Of a DNA stretch of 64,000 nucleotides, positions 9,541-18,823 are shown in pieces. The position numbers were made by a program, and so were the translations under genes. The stretch's first letter is position 1. Each line of letters opens with the position of its first letter. A model generated the notes under the pieces. It was not told the DNA's origin. It searched no databases and saw only the letters and a program-made list of their open reading frames with translations. Source of the stretch: Mycobacterium saskatchewanense. GTDB taxonomy: Bacteria > Actinomycetota > Actinomycetes > Mycobacteriales > Mycobacteriaceae. The stretch lies in NCBI RefSeq assembly GCF_010729105.1, contig NZ_AP022573.1:5270001-5334000 (forward strand). Direction: 5' to 3'.

Positions 9541-9774
9541 ATGCCCACTCGTGTAGGCGGTTCGCCGCTGTTGACCGATGTCGACGGGCTCGCGTTTCAG
9601 TTTCTGGACTCTTCGTATGCGACCAACGTCTACGCGGATTGGTCATTGGATCAACGCGTCGAGGGCTTTCTCCGGCACCGGGGGCTGGTCCGCCTCGCCG
9701 AGGACGGTGACGCGTACGAGCTGATCCTCAACCGCGTCATGGCCTACATCGGCGAGCTTCACCCGCGCGGCTGA
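9541..9774 (+). CDS. Small protein behind a strong DosR box (unknown)
   Basis: 77 residues, start ATG with GGAGGACGTCAA upstream. I do not recognise the family. The sequence is acidic, without Cys, signal peptide or membrane segment. It has a [23 protein letters not shown] stretch and a helical C-terminus ([16 protein letters not shown]). It is flanked by a strong DosR box before (9464) and another after it (9796), so it is probably a single-gene hypoxia-induced unit. Codon use is typical of the region, which supports a real gene. Confidence 0.65.
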   Translation: MPTRVGGSPLLTDVDGLAFQFLDSSYATNVYADWSLDQRVEGFLRHRGLVRLAEDGDAYELILNRVMAYIGELHPRG

Positions 9775-9795
9775 GCCGACGAACGACCCGAGAGC

Positions 9796-9815
9796 CCGGG
9801 ACTTCGGTCCCTATC
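9796..9815 (+). promoter_or_regulatory. DosR box upstream of the Rv2030c-like operon
   Basis: CCGGGACTTCGGTCCCTATC contains GGGACTTCGGTCCC, a perfect DosR half-site pair. It lies about 65-80 bases upstream of the ATG at 9878 and would drive the Rv2030c-pfkB-stress-protein run. Confidence 0.85.
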
Positions 9816-9877
9816 GGCGATTCCGGTGTGGCTGGTCCGATGGACTCGTCAAGCAAGCAGACGGAGGTGGTCGCATC

Positions 9878-11929
9878 ATGACTAGAGCGGCTGATGTCAG
9901 GCGGCACTCGCCGCGCCGCGTGTTCCGCGATCGCAGCGAGGCCGGACGGGTGCTGGCCGACCTGCTCGGCGCCTACCGCGACCGGCGGAATGTCCTTGTC
10001 TTGGGGTTGGCCCGCGGCGGTGTTCCGGTGGCATGGGAGGTGGCGGCCGCGCTGCACGCCCCGTTGGACGCCTTCGTCGTCCGCAAACTCGGCGCACCGG
10101 GCCACGAGGAGTTCGCGGTGGGGGCGTTGGCGAGCGGAGGGCGCGTCGTGGTCAACGACGACGTGGTGCGCGGCTTGCGGATCACCCCGCAAGACCTGCG
10201 CGCCATCGCCGAGCGCGAGGGACGTGAACTGGTCCGGCGCGAGGCCGCCTACCGCGACGGACGTCCACCCCTCGACGTGACCGGCAAGACCGTCATCCTG
10301 GTCGACGACGGGTTGGCCACCGGCGCAAGCATGTTCGCGGCGGTGCAGGCGCTGCGCGAAGCGGAGCCGGCCGCCATCGTGATCGCGGTGCCGGCCGCCC
10401 CCGAATCGACCTGCCGGGAATTCGCCGGCATCGTGGACGACGTCGTGTGCGCGAGCATGCCGACCCCGTTCCTCGCCGTCGGCGAGTCGTTCTGGGATTT
10501 CCGCCAGGTCACCGACGACGAGGTGCGCCGGCTGCTGGCCACGCCCACCACCGCCGGCCCGAGGCGCGAGCCCGCGTCGCGGACACCGGCCGCGGTGATC
10601 GCGGAGGTGGCCATCGACGCCCCCGGGGGCGTCCCGCCGCGCGAGGCGCTGGAGGAGCTCATCGGCGACGCCCGCGTCGTCCTGATCGGCGAAAGCTCGC
10701 ACGGCACACACGAGTTCTACGAAGCCCGCGCGGCCATCACCAAATGGCTGATCGAGGAAAAGGGTTTCTGCGCCGTTGCCGCGGAGGCGGACTGGCCGGA
10801 CGCCTACCGGGTGAACCGTTACGTGCGCGGGCTCGGCGGGGACAGCGGGCCCGACGAGGCGTTGAGCGGCTTCGAGCGCTTCCCGGCCTGGATGTGGCGC
10901 AACGTCGTCGTCCGCGACTTCGTCGGCTGGCTGCGGGATCACAACCGGCGCCAGGAGTCCAACGGTCAACGCCAGACCGGCTTTTACGGGCTGGACCTCT
11001 ACAGCCTGCACCGGTCGATGCACGAAGTGATCGCCTATCTCGACAGGATCGACCCCAAAGCGGCGGCGCGGGCGCGCGAGCGCTACTCCTGTTTCGACCA
11101 CGCCTCGGCCGACGACGGCCAGGCGTACGGTTTCTCGGCGGCCTTCGGCGCCGGGCCGTCCTGCGAAAGAGAGGCCATCGAGCAACTGGTCGAGATCCAG
11201 CGCAACGCCCTGGCCTACGCGCGCCGGGACGGGCTGATCGCCGAGGACGAACTGTTCTACGCCGAACAGAATGCTCAGACGGTGCGCGACGCGGAAGAGT
11301 ACTACCGGGCGATGTTCGCGGGGCGCGTCACGTCGTGGAACCTGCGCGACAAGCACATGGCGCAGACCCTGGAGGCGCTGCTGAATCATCTGGACCGCTA
11401 CAAGGACGTCCCGGACGTCCCGATGGCCCGAATTGTTGTGTGGGCGCACAACTCCCACGTCGGTGACGCGCGCGCCACCGAAGTTTTCGCCGACGGCCAG
11501 CTCACGCTCGGCCAGCTCGCGCGCGAGCGGTTCGGCGACGAGTCCCGTCTCATCGGCTTCAGCACCTACACGGGCACCGTCACCGCGGCCACCGACTGGG
11601 GCGGCGTGGCCGAGCGAAAGGCCGTGCGGCCCGCGCTCAACGGGAGCATCGAGGAACTGCTGCACGAGGCCGGCGAGAGCGCATTCCTGGTGTCGGCGGA
11701 CCTCAGCCCGGAGGCCGGTGAGCCGCTGGGCACCGTGCGGCTGGGCCGCGCCATCGGCGTGATCTACCGGCCCGAAACCGAGCGGCAGAGCCACTACTTC
11801 CATGTCCGCCCGGCCGATCAGTTCGACGCGATGATCCACATCGACCAGACCCGCGCGCTGGAGCCCCTCGAGGTGACGAGCCGGTGGATCGCGGGGGAGA
11901 CGCCGGAAACTTACCCCAGCGGCCTGTAA
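9878..11929 (+). CDS. Phosphoribosyltransferase / erythromycin-esterase-like fusion protein (Rv2030c type)
   Basis: 683 residues, matching the 681 of M. tuberculosis Rv2030c. Residues about 15-215 are a type I phosphoribosyltransferase: [15 protein letters not shown] forms the first loop and [13 protein letters not shown] is the PRPP-binding motif. Residues about 245-670 are an erythromycin-esterase-like domain with [31 protein letters not shown] and [13 protein letters not shown], which carry the Glu and His residues conserved in that family. The substrate of either half is not known. In M. tuberculosis this gene is DosR-controlled and sits beside pfkB, as it does here, but hspX, its neighbour there, is absent. 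Confidence 0.9.
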   Translation: MTRAADVRRHSPRRVFRDRSEAGRVLADLLGAYRDRRNVLVLGLARGGVPVAWEVAAALHAPLDAFVVRKLGAPGHEEFAVGALASGGRVVVNDDVVRGLRITPQDLRAIAEREGRELVRREAAYRDGRPPLDVTGKTVILVDDGLATGASMFAAVQALREAEPAAIVIAVPAAPESTCREFAGIVDDVVCASMPTPFLAVGESFWDFRQVTDDEVRRLLATPTTAGPRREPASRTPAAVIAEVAIDAPGGVPPREALEELIGDARVVLIGESSHGTHEFYEARAAITKWLIEEKGFCAVAAEADWPDAYRVNRYVRGLGGDSGPDEALSGFERFPAWMWRNVVVRDFVGWLRDHNRRQESNGQRQTGFYGLDLYSLHRSMHEVIAYLDRIDPKAAARARERYSCFDHASADDGQAYGFSAAFGAGPSCEREAIEQLVEIQRNALAYARRDGLIAEDELFYAEQNAQTVRDAEEYYRAMFAGRVTSWNLRDKHMAQTLEALLNHLDRYKDVPDVPMARIVVWAHNSHVGDARATEVFADGQLTLGQLARERFGDESRLIGFSTYTGTVTAATDWGGVAERKAVRPALNGSIEELLHEAGESAFLVSADLSPEAGEPLGTVRLGRAIGVIYRPETERQSHYFHVRPADQFDAMIHIDQTRALEPLEVTSRWIAGETPETYPSGL

Positions 11930-11946
11930 CCACACGGAACCACGAG

Positions 11947-12951
11947 ATGATGCAGACGCCCGCGATCCCCGGCCGGTCACAGATCGTGACCCTGACCATG
12001 AATCCCGCGCTTGACATCACGACCAGCGTCGAGGTCGTGCGGCCTACCGACAAACTGCGCTGCGACCCGCCGCGATACGACCCGGGCGGCGGCGGCGTCA
12101 ACGTCGCGCGAATCGCCCACATCCTCGGCGCGTCGGTCACCGCGGTCATCCCGGCCGGGGGACCGACGGGCGAAGTCGTCCTGTTGCTCCTCAGGGATGC
12201 GGGCGTGCCGTTCCGGCACGTGGCCATCGCGGCGGCGACGCGAGAGAGCTTTACCGTCAACGAGACGGGCAGCGGGCGTCAGTACCGCTTCGTCCTTCCC
12301 GGGCCGCAGCTGACGTTCGCCGAGCAGGAGGGCTGCCTGGACGAGTTGCGGGCCGTGGCCGAGTCGGCCGACTTCGTGGTGGCCAGCGGCAGCCTGCCGC
12401 CCGGCGCACCCGCCGACTTCTACCAACAGGTCGCCGACATGTGCCTTCAGCTGGGAACTCGCCTGGTCCTGGACACCTCCGGCGGCGGACTCCGGCACGT
12501 CTCCTCCGGGGTGTTTCTCCTCAAGGCCAGCGTGCGGGAACTGCGCGAATGTATGGGGCGGGCACTGGCCACGGAAGCCGAGCAATTGGCCGCCGCCCAC
12601 GAGCTCGTTGACAGCGGCCGGGCGGAAGTGGTCCTGGTGTCCCTGGGCTCGCAGGGCGCGCTGCTCGCGACACGACATGCGAGTCAACGCTTTTCGGCGA
12701 TCCCCATGCCCGAAGGGAGTGGGGTCGGAGCGGGCGACGCGATGGTGGCCGCCCTCACCGTGGGACTCAGCCGCGGGTGGACCCTGGTCAAGTCCGTCGG
12801 CTACGGGATCGCCGCGGGGGCAGCGATGTTGACGACGCCCGGCACGGCGGCCTGTGAACGCGCGGACGTGGACAAGTTGTTCGAGCTCGCCGGCGAACCG
12901 ACCGACCTCACCGGCGCGCCGGGGACGAACGGCATCGCAGGAGAGGGCTAA
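11947..12951 (+). CDS. pfkB: 6-phosphofructokinase, PfkB family
   Basis: 334 residues; two ATGs (11947, 11950) are possible starts. It is a PfkB/ribokinase-family sugar kinase with TLTMNPALDIT at the N-terminus, the GGGGVNVARIA glycine motif, ASGSLPPG, and the signature SGVGAGDAMVAAL near residue 260 containing the catalytic Asp. It is closely similar throughout to M. tuberculosis PfkB (Rv2029c), the DosR-regulated minor phosphofructokinase. The expected reaction is ATP-dependent phosphorylation of fructose 6-phosphate, possibly also of other sugar phosphates. It starts 17 bases after the Rv2030c-like stop and is surely cotranscribed with it. Confidence 0.92.
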   Translation: MMQTPAIPGRSQIVTLTMNPALDITTSVEVVRPTDKLRCDPPRYDPGGGGVNVARIAHILGASVTAVIPAGGPTGEVVLLLLRDAGVPFRHVAIAAATRESFTVNETGSGRQYRFVLPGPQLTFAEQEGCLDELRAVAESADFVVASGSLPPGAPADFYQQVADMCLQLGTRLVLDTSGGGLRHVSSGVFLLKASVRELRECMGRALATEAEQLAAAHELVDSGRAEVVLVSLGSQGALLATRHASQRFSAIPMPEGSGVGAGDAMVAALTVGLSRGWTLVKSVGYGIAAGAAMLTTPGTAACERADVDKLFELAGEPTDLTGAPGTNGIAGEG

Positions 12952-13014
12952 CGACCCCTTCGCGCCACCCCGAGGCCCAATAGCCTTGAACCAGTGAACC
13001 AGTCAGGAGCCGAA

Positions 13015-13779
13015 ATGAGTGAGCTGGACGCCAAGTCGGTGGTCGTGGGCGTCAACGGCTCGGCGGCCGCGGTCAACGCCGCGAAGTGGGCGGTCGACGA
13101 GGCGATCGGCCGTCAGCTGCCGTTGCGCCTCGTCTATGTCACCGCCCGCCCGCACGATGCGGCCACCCCGCCGTCCGACTGGGAGATCGAGCGCGGCGAA
13201 ATGGCGCTGTCGCAGGCGCAGAGTGCGGTGCTGAGCGAACGCAAGCCCGTCGAGATCGAGACCGCGATCCTCTCGGGAGACCCCGCCCAGGTGTTGATCG
13301 ACGAGTCACTGGGCGCCGCGCTGGTGTGCGTCGGCACCTCCAGGCGCGGATGGGCATCCGACGGGTTGCTCGGCCCGACCGCCGCCGGGTTGGTGGCGCG
13401 GGCGCACTGCCCGGTCGCCATCATTCGCACGGATCCCGACGGATCACCGACCCAGCTGGGCGTGATCTCCGTGGTTCTCAACGACGAACCGGACAACGAC
13501 GAAGTCGTGCGCACCGCGATGGAGGAGGGGCGCCGCCGCCGCGCCATCGTACGCCAGATCGATCGTCGCCTGAACAGCTGGGTGCGACGGTACCCGGACG
13601 TCCATGTCGAGACCGTGGCCGCGGGTACCGGCGCCAAGTACGGTGAGAGGCGTGGCAGCGCAATAGAATTGGCCGTAGTCGGCAGCGCCGATGCCGGCGA
13701 GATCGCCGGGCTCGTCACGCCGAACTGCCATCCGATCGTGGGCTACCCGGACTGCTCTGTGCTCGTCGTTCGCCACTAG
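13015..13779 (+). CDS. Universal stress protein, tandem domain, degenerate ATP motif (Rv2028c-like)
   Basis: 254 residues from the ATG with AGGAGCCGAA just upstream; a GTG seven codons earlier is less likely. There are two Usp folds. The first begins VVVGVNGSAAAVNAAKWAVDEA and has VCVGTSRRGWASDGLLGPTA where the ATP loop G-x2-G-x9-G(S/T) should be, so the motif is broken. The second half is short and lacks the loop altogether. It follows pfkB as Rv2028c does in M. tuberculosis. Loss of the loop suggests it does not bind ATP in the usual way. Confidence 0.85.
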   Translation: MSELDAKSVVVGVNGSAAAVNAAKWAVDEAIGRQLPLRLVYVTARPHDAATPPSDWEIERGEMALSQAQSAVLSERKPVEIETAILSGDPAQVLIDESLGAALVCVGTSRRGWASDGLLGPTAAGLVARAHCPVAIIRTDPDGSPTQLGVISVVLNDEPDNDEVVRTAMEEGRRRRAIVRQIDRRLNSWVRRYPDVHVETVAAGTGAKYGERRGSAIELAVVGSADAGEIAGLVTPNCHPIVGYPDCSVLVVRH

Positions 13780-13793
13780 GAGCCGCAGGCCGC

Positions 13794-14627
13794 ATGAACC
13801 CATCAGCCCAGCCGCAGCCGGTGGTCGTCGGGATCGACGGCTCCAAGGCGGCGATCCGGGCCGCAATCTGGGCGGTCGAGGAGGCCGTGAGTCGTGATGT
13901 TCCGCTGCGACTGCTGTGCGCCATCGAGCAGGGTGAGGCGCACGCGACCGCCGACGTGGCGGTCCGTCAGGCGCGCAGCGCCGTGGAGGCCACCGGCAAG
14001 CCGGTGAAGCTGGAAACGCAGATCGTCGACGGGGCGGCGGTCGGGTCGTTGATCCGCGCCTCGGCGTCGGCGGTCATGGTGTGCGTGGGCGCGGTGGGGT
14101 TGCGGCATTTCCGGCCCGGCCGGGTGGGTTCGACGGCGGCGGCGCTGGCGGTGTCGGCGCGGTGTCCCGTGGCGATCATTCGGGGACGGGACGACGGCGT
14201 CCGCCACCTCCGCCACGCCGTGGAACGGATCGCGGTGGAACTCGACGGATCGCCCGACAACGGTGTCTTGCTGGGCGCCGCCGTGGACGAGGCCCGGGCG
14301 CGCGACGCCACCCTCCAGGCGATCGTGTGCCGGCGAACGGTTGCCGACAACGGCGTGGGCGACACCGAAAGCGATCGGCGGGCACTCGCGGACCTGGGTC
14401 GCCGGCTCGCGACCTGGAAACGACGTCACCCGGCACTGCAGGTTGAGACGGTGGCCATCCACGGCGGCCTGTTGGAGTATGTGGCCGGCCATCGCCGTTC
14501 GGTGACCCTGATCGTCGTCGGTTCCCAGAACCGGCAGCGCCTTGAAGAGCTCGTCGGACCGGCCGGCAGCGCCATATTGCAGGACGCGGACTGTTCGCTG
14601 CTCATCGTCAATCGGCAACACTTGTGA
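13794..14627 (+). CDS. Universal stress protein, tandem domain
   Basis: 277 residues starting 14 bases after the previous gene. The first Usp domain (VVVGIDGSKAAIRAAIWAVEEA) keeps the nucleotide loop: VCVGAVGLRHFRPGRVGSTAA fits G-x2-G-x9-G-S. The second domain ends in VVGSQNRQRLEELVGPAGSAI, a degenerate loop. It resembles its upstream neighbour in layout and probably arose by duplication. It is the last gene before dosR, from which it is separated by 97 bases. Likely a DosR-linked stress protein; no partner is visible. Confidence 0.85.
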   Translation: MNPSAQPQPVVVGIDGSKAAIRAAIWAVEEAVSRDVPLRLLCAIEQGEAHATADVAVRQARSAVEATGKPVKLETQIVDGAAVGSLIRASASAVMVCVGAVGLRHFRPGRVGSTAAALAVSARCPVAIIRGRDDGVRHLRHAVERIAVELDGSPDNGVLLGAAVDEARARDATLQAIVCRRTVADNGVGDTESDRRALADLGRRLATWKRRHPALQVETVAIHGGLLEYVAGHRRSVTLIVVGSQNRQRLEELVGPAGSAILQDADCSLLIVNRQHL

Positions 14628-14724
14628 GACCGGGCGATGATGAAGGTATGCAATATTGAGTTGGCATTGATCTGGCCGCCGGGATGACTCTCGCGACGCG
14701 CGCGGCCGGCAGGAAGGGCTCCTC

Positions 14725-15396
14725 ATGATTAAGGTTTTCCTGGTCGACGACCACGAAGTGGTCCGGCGGGGTCTGGCCGATCTCCTCGCAGCCGACAGCG
14801 AGCTCGAGATCGTCGGCGAGGCCGGTTCGGTTTCCGAGGCGAAAGCCCGGATCCCGGCCCTCAGACCCGACGTTGCCGTGCTCGACGTGCGCCTTCCCGA
14901 CGGCAACGGGATCGAGTTGTGCCGCGACCTGGTCTCCGACCACCCGGACCTGCGCTGCCTGATGTTGACGTCGTTCACCTCCGACGAGGCGATGCTCGAG
15001 GCGATCCTGGCCGGTGCCAGCGGTTATGTCGTCAAGGACATCAAGGGGATGGAGCTCGCCCACGCGATCAAGGAGGTCGGCGCCGGCAAGTCCCTGCTGG
15101 ACAACCGGGCCGCCGCCGCGCTGATGGCAAAGCTGCGTGGCGCGGCGGAGCGCGAAGATCCGCTGTCCGGCCTGACCGAACAGGAGCGAACGCTGCTCGG
15201 GCTGCTCAGTGAAGGATTGACCAATAGACAGATCGCCGCCCGCATGTTCCTCGCCGAGAAGACGGTGAAGAATTATGTGTCGCGTTTGCTGGCCAAGCTC
15301 GGCATGGAGCGGCGAACCCAAGCGGCAGTGTTCGCCTCGAGGCTCGACCAGCGCTCCGGCCACTCTGGAAGCGCGAGCGAAGCGCCACAGGCGTGA
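14725..15396 (+). CDS. dosR: Dormancy response regulator DosR (DevR)
   Basis: 223 residues of the NarL/FixJ class and closely similar to M. tuberculosis DosR. The receiver domain carries Asp8, Asp9, the phosphorylated Asp54 ([10 protein letters not shown]), Thr82 and Lys104 at the same numbers as in M. tuberculosis. A LuxR-type helix-turn-helix follows at about 145-210 ([37 protein letters not shown]), with the DNA-contacting Lys and Asn of the recognition helix present. It activates genes with GGGACT..AGTCCC boxes in response to hypoxia, NO and CO. No clear box of its own is visible in the 97 bases upstream. The sensor kinase follows 204 bases downstream. Confidence 0.96.
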   Translation: MIKVFLVDDHEVVRRGLADLLAADSELEIVGEAGSVSEAKARIPALRPDVAVLDVRLPDGNGIELCRDLVSDHPDLRCLMLTSFTSDEAMLEAILAGASGYVVKDIKGMELAHAIKEVGAGKSLLDNRAAAALMAKLRGAAEREDPLSGLTEQERTLLGLLSEGLTNRQIAARMFLAEKTVKNYVSRLLAKLGMERRTQAAVFASRLDQRSGHSGSASEAPQA

Positions 15397-15600
15397 GCTG
15401 GCGGGGCCGCGGAAAGGGGCGCTCCGGGTCCTAGCAACGTTTGCTCAGGAGAGGCCGGAATTCCCTGGCGGGCGGCGTGTGTGCGGTGGTGGGAACCTGG
15501 CTCGGGCGGGGCTAAGCTGTATGCGCACCTCCGGGTTGAGTGCGTGACTTTTCACTGGACGAAACTGCGACCCCGAAGGTGTCTTGGAGGTATTGGGTCG

Positions 15601-17313
15601 GTGGCTAGCGACGAACGTAGCTCGGCTTTTGCCGGACTTGGCCAGCGCGGCCTGGTAAGCACGATGCATGCGCAGCTCGACGAGTTGCTGGCCGCGCGCG
15701 ACCAAATGGAGCAGTTGCTGCGCGTATTCGTCGAGATCGGGGCCGACCTGGACCTCGATGCCACGCTGCACCGGATCATCACCGCGGCCAGGGAACTGAC
15801 CTCCGCCCCGTACGGTGCCCTGGCGGTGCGTGATCCCGAGGGCAATCTGCTCTCGTTCGTCCACGAAGGCATGGACCCCGAGACGGTCGAGCGCATCGGG
15901 CACCTGCCGGTCGGAAAAGGCCTGCTCAGCCTGTCCATCTTCGACGCCGCGGCCATGCGGATGGACGATTTGACGGCGCATCCGGCCGCCGTCGGGTTTC
16001 CCGAACACCACCCGCCGATGCGGGCGTTCCTCGCGGTGCCGATCACCGTTAGGGGCATCGTGTTCGGCAACATCTACCTGACCCACGTGGACCCGCAGCG
16101 GGTCTTCTCCGAGTCCGACGAGGTCGCCGCCCGCGCGCTGGCATTCGCCGCCGCCGTCGCGATCGACAACGCGCGGCTCTTCGACCGGGAGCGGACGGCG
16201 GCGAAGTGGATGGAGGCCAGCCGCGAGATCACGACGGCGCTGCTGTCCAGCACCGAGCCGTACCGGCGCCCGCTGCAGCTGATCGCCGAACGCGCGCGCA
16301 TGCTGACCGACGCCGAGCAGGCGATCGTGCTGATTCCCGCCGACGCCGACGTGCCGGACGACGAGGTCGACACGCTGGTGGTGTCCGCCGCGGTCGGTCT
16401 GCACGCCGACGAGGTGCTCGGCCAACGAATCCCGGTGGACGGTTCGACCAGCGGCAACGTGTTCCGCTCGGGCGAGCCGCTGATCACCGAGGCGTTGAGC
16501 TACCCGATCGAGGCGTTCACCGATGTCGGCCAGCGCCCCGCCATCCTGATGCCGCTGCGCGCCCACGACCAGGTCGCGGGCGTGATCGCGATCGCCCGCG
16601 GCGTCGACCAGCCGCCGTTTTCCGAGGCCTACCTCGACCTGGTGAGCGACTTCGCCACCCACGCCGCGATAGCCCTCGTCCTGGCGTCTGCCCGCGACGA
16701 CGCCCGCCGGCTCACCATCCTCGCCGAGCGTGAGCGCATCGCGCACGACCTGCACGATCACGTCATCCAACGGTTGTTCGCCGCCGGCATGGACCTGCAG
16801 GGCACGCTGGCCCGGTCGCGTTCCCCCGAGGTCGCCGACCGGCTCAACCGCACACTCGACGACCTGCAGACCATCATCGAGGAGATCCGCACCACGATCT
16901 TCCAGCTCAAGACCCCGTTGGGGAAGAACGGCGACTTCCGGCACCGGATTCAGCGGGTGATCGCCGACCTCACCGAGAACCGGGACATCGTGACCACCCT
17001 GCGCATCCACGGACCGATGACCGCGGTGGGGGGCGAGGTGGCCGAGCACGCCGAAGCCGTCAGCGCCGAGGCCATCAGCAACGCCCTGCGCCACTCCGGT
17101 GCGTCGCGGCTGACCGTCGAGATCAATGTCGCCGACATGTTCATCCTCGACGTCAGCGACAACGGCTGCGGCATACCCGAGGGCAATTCGCGGCACAGCG
17201 GGTTGGCCAACATGAAACACCGCGCCGAACAACTCGGGGGCACCTGCGAAATCACGAATCCCCCCGAGGGCGGCGCCCGCGTGCACTGGGTCGCCCCGCT
17301 CGCCGATTTCTGA
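15601..17313 (+). CDS. Haem-based GAF sensor histidine kinase of the DosS/DosT family
   Basis: 570 residues from a GTG preceded by GGAGG; DosS has 578 and DosT 573. GAF-A (about 45-195) contains the proximal haem His137 in FPEHHPPM and the distal Tyr159, equivalent to DosS His149 and Tyr171 with a constant offset of 12. The position of DosS Glu87 / DosT Gly85 is Ala75 here. GAF-B spans about 215-370. The kinase core has the phospho-acceptor His in RERIAHDLHDHVIQRLF and an ATPase domain with NALRHSGAS and DNGCGIPEG. It would sense O2, NO and CO through haem and phosphorylate DosR. It cannot be assigned to DosS or DosT by eye. Confidence 0.93.
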   Translation: MASDERSSAFAGLGQRGLVSTMHAQLDELLAARDQMEQLLRVFVEIGADLDLDATLHRIITAARELTSAPYGALAVRDPEGNLLSFVHEGMDPETVERIGHLPVGKGLLSLSIFDAAAMRMDDLTAHPAAVGFPEHHPPMRAFLAVPITVRGIVFGNIYLTHVDPQRVFSESDEVAARALAFAAAVAIDNARLFDRERTAAKWMEASREITTALLSSTEPYRRPLQLIAERARMLTDAEQAIVLIPADADVPDDEVDTLVVSAAVGLHADEVLGQRIPVDGSTSGNVFRSGEPLITEALSYPIEAFTDVGQRPAILMPLRAHDQVAGVIAIARGVDQPPFSEAYLDLVSDFATHAAIALVLASARDDARRLTILAERERIAHDLHDHVIQRLFAAGMDLQGTLARSRSPEVADRLNRTLDDLQTIIEEIRTTIFQLKTPLGKNGDFRHRIQRVIADLTENRDIVTTLRIHGPMTAVGGEVAEHAEAVSAEAISNALRHSGASRLTVEINVADMFILDVSDNGCGIPEGNSRHSGLANMKHRAEQLGGTCEITNPPEGGARVHWVAPLADF

Positions 17314-17323
17314 GAGGGCTTCA

Positions 17324-17362
17324 CCGGGACCAATGGCCGCCCCCTGAGGCCCAACGGCCCCT
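17324..17362 (+). promoter_or_regulatory. Two DosR-like boxes upstream of the GNAT-Usp unit
   Basis: CCGGGACCAATGGCCGCCCC (17324-17343) has GGGAC-N4-GGCC. AGGCCCAACGGCCCCT (17347-17362) is a GGCCC-N3/4-GGCCC variant. They lie 40-75 bases before the GNAT start codon. The first is a fair match, the second weak. Confidence 0.5.
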
Positions 17363-17398
17363 CCCGGAGGGCGTCGCTCCGGAATAGCGTCATGAAAC

Positions 17399-17920
17399 AT
17401 GAGCGACCAGGCGGTGCAGGCGGCCAGCGCCCGACTGCTCGACGGGCGGCAGGTGTCGTTGCGGCGCCTGGGCGCCGGCGACGCGGCGGCCGTGTTGGCG
17501 CTTCATGAGCACCTCTCCGACCACGACCGGTACTTTCGGTTCTTCACGCTGCAGCCCATCGGCCTGCCCGAGTTGGTCGGCAAGCTGACCGGGGCCGCCG
17601 ACGGTTCGTACGCGCTGGGCGCCTTCGACGCGGACCGGCTGATCGGGGTCGCGCACTACACGGTCATGCGCGACGAGCCGCGAGTCGCGGAGGTCGCCGT
17701 CGTGGTGGCCCACGAGGACCATTCGCAGGGAGCGGGAACCGCCCTGCTCAAACACCTCGGCCGGATCGCCCGGGCCAACGGCGTGGAGCGCTTCGCCGCC
17801 GACGTGCTCGGCGAGAACCACCTGATGCTGACCGTCTTCTTCGAACTCGGTTGGCACAGCGAACCCGCGGACGGGTCGGTTCGCCACCTGGAAATCGAGC
17901 TTCCCGAAGAGATTTCGTAG
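17399..17920 (+). CDS. GNAT-family N-acetyltransferase
   Basis: 173 residues. It has the LRRLGAGDAAAVLALHEHLSDHDRYFRFF opening typical of the acetyltransferase domain seen in cAMP-regulated protein acetylases (Rv0998/Pat). The GNAT motif A follows: VAVVVAHEDHSQGAGTALLKHL, with the acetyl-CoA pyrophosphate loop Q-G-A-G-T-A. There is no cyclic-nucleotide domain, so only the acetyltransferase half is present. It is followed 13 bases later by a universal stress protein. In M. tuberculosis, Usp proteins are known substrates of Pat-type acetylases, so acetylation of the adjacent Usp is an attractive but untested idea. Confidence 0.8.
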   Translation: MSDQAVQAASARLLDGRQVSLRRLGAGDAAAVLALHEHLSDHDRYFRFFTLQPIGLPELVGKLTGAADGSYALGAFDADRLIGVAHYTVMRDEPRVAEVAVVVAHEDHSQGAGTALLKHLGRIARANGVERFAADVLGENHLMLTVFFELGWHSEPADGSVRHLEIELPEEIS

Positions 17921-17933
17921 CAAGGAGCGTGAA

Positions 17934-18818
17934 ATGGTAGAGAATGCAGGCAAATACGGCGTGCTGGTATGCGTCGACGGCTCCGCGGCGTCCGACGCCG
18001 CGGTGGCCTGGGGTGCCCGTGAGGCGGAATTGCGCGGCCTGCCGATCACGCTCATGCACGCCGTCCCGCCGGTGGTCGTCGGTTGGCCGGTGGGCCAGCT
18101 GTACGCGGACATGCCCGAGTGGCAGCAGGACGATGCGCGCCAGGTCATCGACCGAGCGCGCAAGACACTGACCGCCAGCCTCGTCGACTCCAAGCACGTC
18201 GAGATCCACACCGAGACGGTGTATTCCGGCGTGGTGCCGGCGCTGATCGAGGCCTCGAATGATGCGTGGATCGTCGTGGCCGGCAGCCAGGGGTTGGGGG
18301 CGCTGGGCCGCCTGCTGCTGGGCTCGGTGACCGCCGGGCTGATCCACTACGCACACTGCCCGGTCGCGGTGATCCACTCCGACGAGGCCACGGCTCCCGG
18401 ACCGGGAGCGCCCGTGCTGCTGGGCATCGACGGGTCGCCGGCGTCCGAGGCGGCGACGGCCCTGGCGTTCGACGAGGCCTCGCGCCGGGGGGTCGACCTG
18501 CTGGCGTTGCACGTGTGGAGCGACGTGGGGGTGTTCCCGATCCTCGGCATGGACTGGCGCGACCGCGAGGCGGAAGGGCAGGAAATCCTCGCCGAACGAC
18601 TGGCCGGCTGGCAGGAGCGGTATCCGGACGTGCGCGTGCACCGGCTCCTGTACTGCGACAAGCCATCCCAGTGGCTGGTCAAGGAATCCGAGCGCGCCCA
18701 GCTGGTGGTGGTCGGCAGCCACGGCCGCGGCGGGTTTCCCGGCATGCTGCTGGGGTCCGTCAGTTCCGCCGTGGCCCAGACGGTGAAAGTGCCGGTGATC
18801 GTCGTTCGCAACGCGTAG
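17934..18818 (+). CDS. Universal stress protein with two ATP-binding Usp domains (Rv2005c/Rv2623 type)
   Basis: 294 residues, the usual size for the DosR-regulated tandem Usp group (Rv1996, Rv2005c, Rv2026c, Rv2623). Both nucleotide loops are intact: AGSQGLGALGRLLLGSV in the first domain and [17 protein letters not shown] in the second, each G-x2-G-x9-G-S. Rv2623 binds ATP and slows growth, so a similar regulatory role is likely. AAGGAGCGTGAA precedes the ATG. It is 13 bases downstream of the GNAT gene and probably cotranscribed. Confidence 0.9.
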   Translation: MVENAGKYGVLVCVDGSAASDAAVAWGAREAELRGLPITLMHAVPPVVVGWPVGQLYADMPEWQQDDARQVIDRARKTLTASLVDSKHVEIHTETVYSGVVPALIEASNDAWIVVAGSQGLGALGRLLLGSVTAGLIHYAHCPVAVIHSDEATAPGPGAPVLLGIDGSPASEAATALAFDEASRRGVDLLALHVWSDVGVFPILGMDWRDREAEGQEILAERLAGWQERYPDVRVHRLLYCDKPSQWLVKESERAQLVVVGSHGRGGFPGMLLGSVSSAVAQTVKVPVIVVRNA

Positions 18819-18823
18819 CCCGG

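Noticed and set aside
15445..17400. 651-codon antisense open frame opposite the sensor kinase
   Set aside because: It mirrors the kinase gene, has no ribosome site or family motif, and its composition is Arg/Gly/Val-rich as expected of a GC-rich shadow. The same applies to long antisense frames at 9737-11980, 21640-24087, 39737-41956 and 61798-63072.
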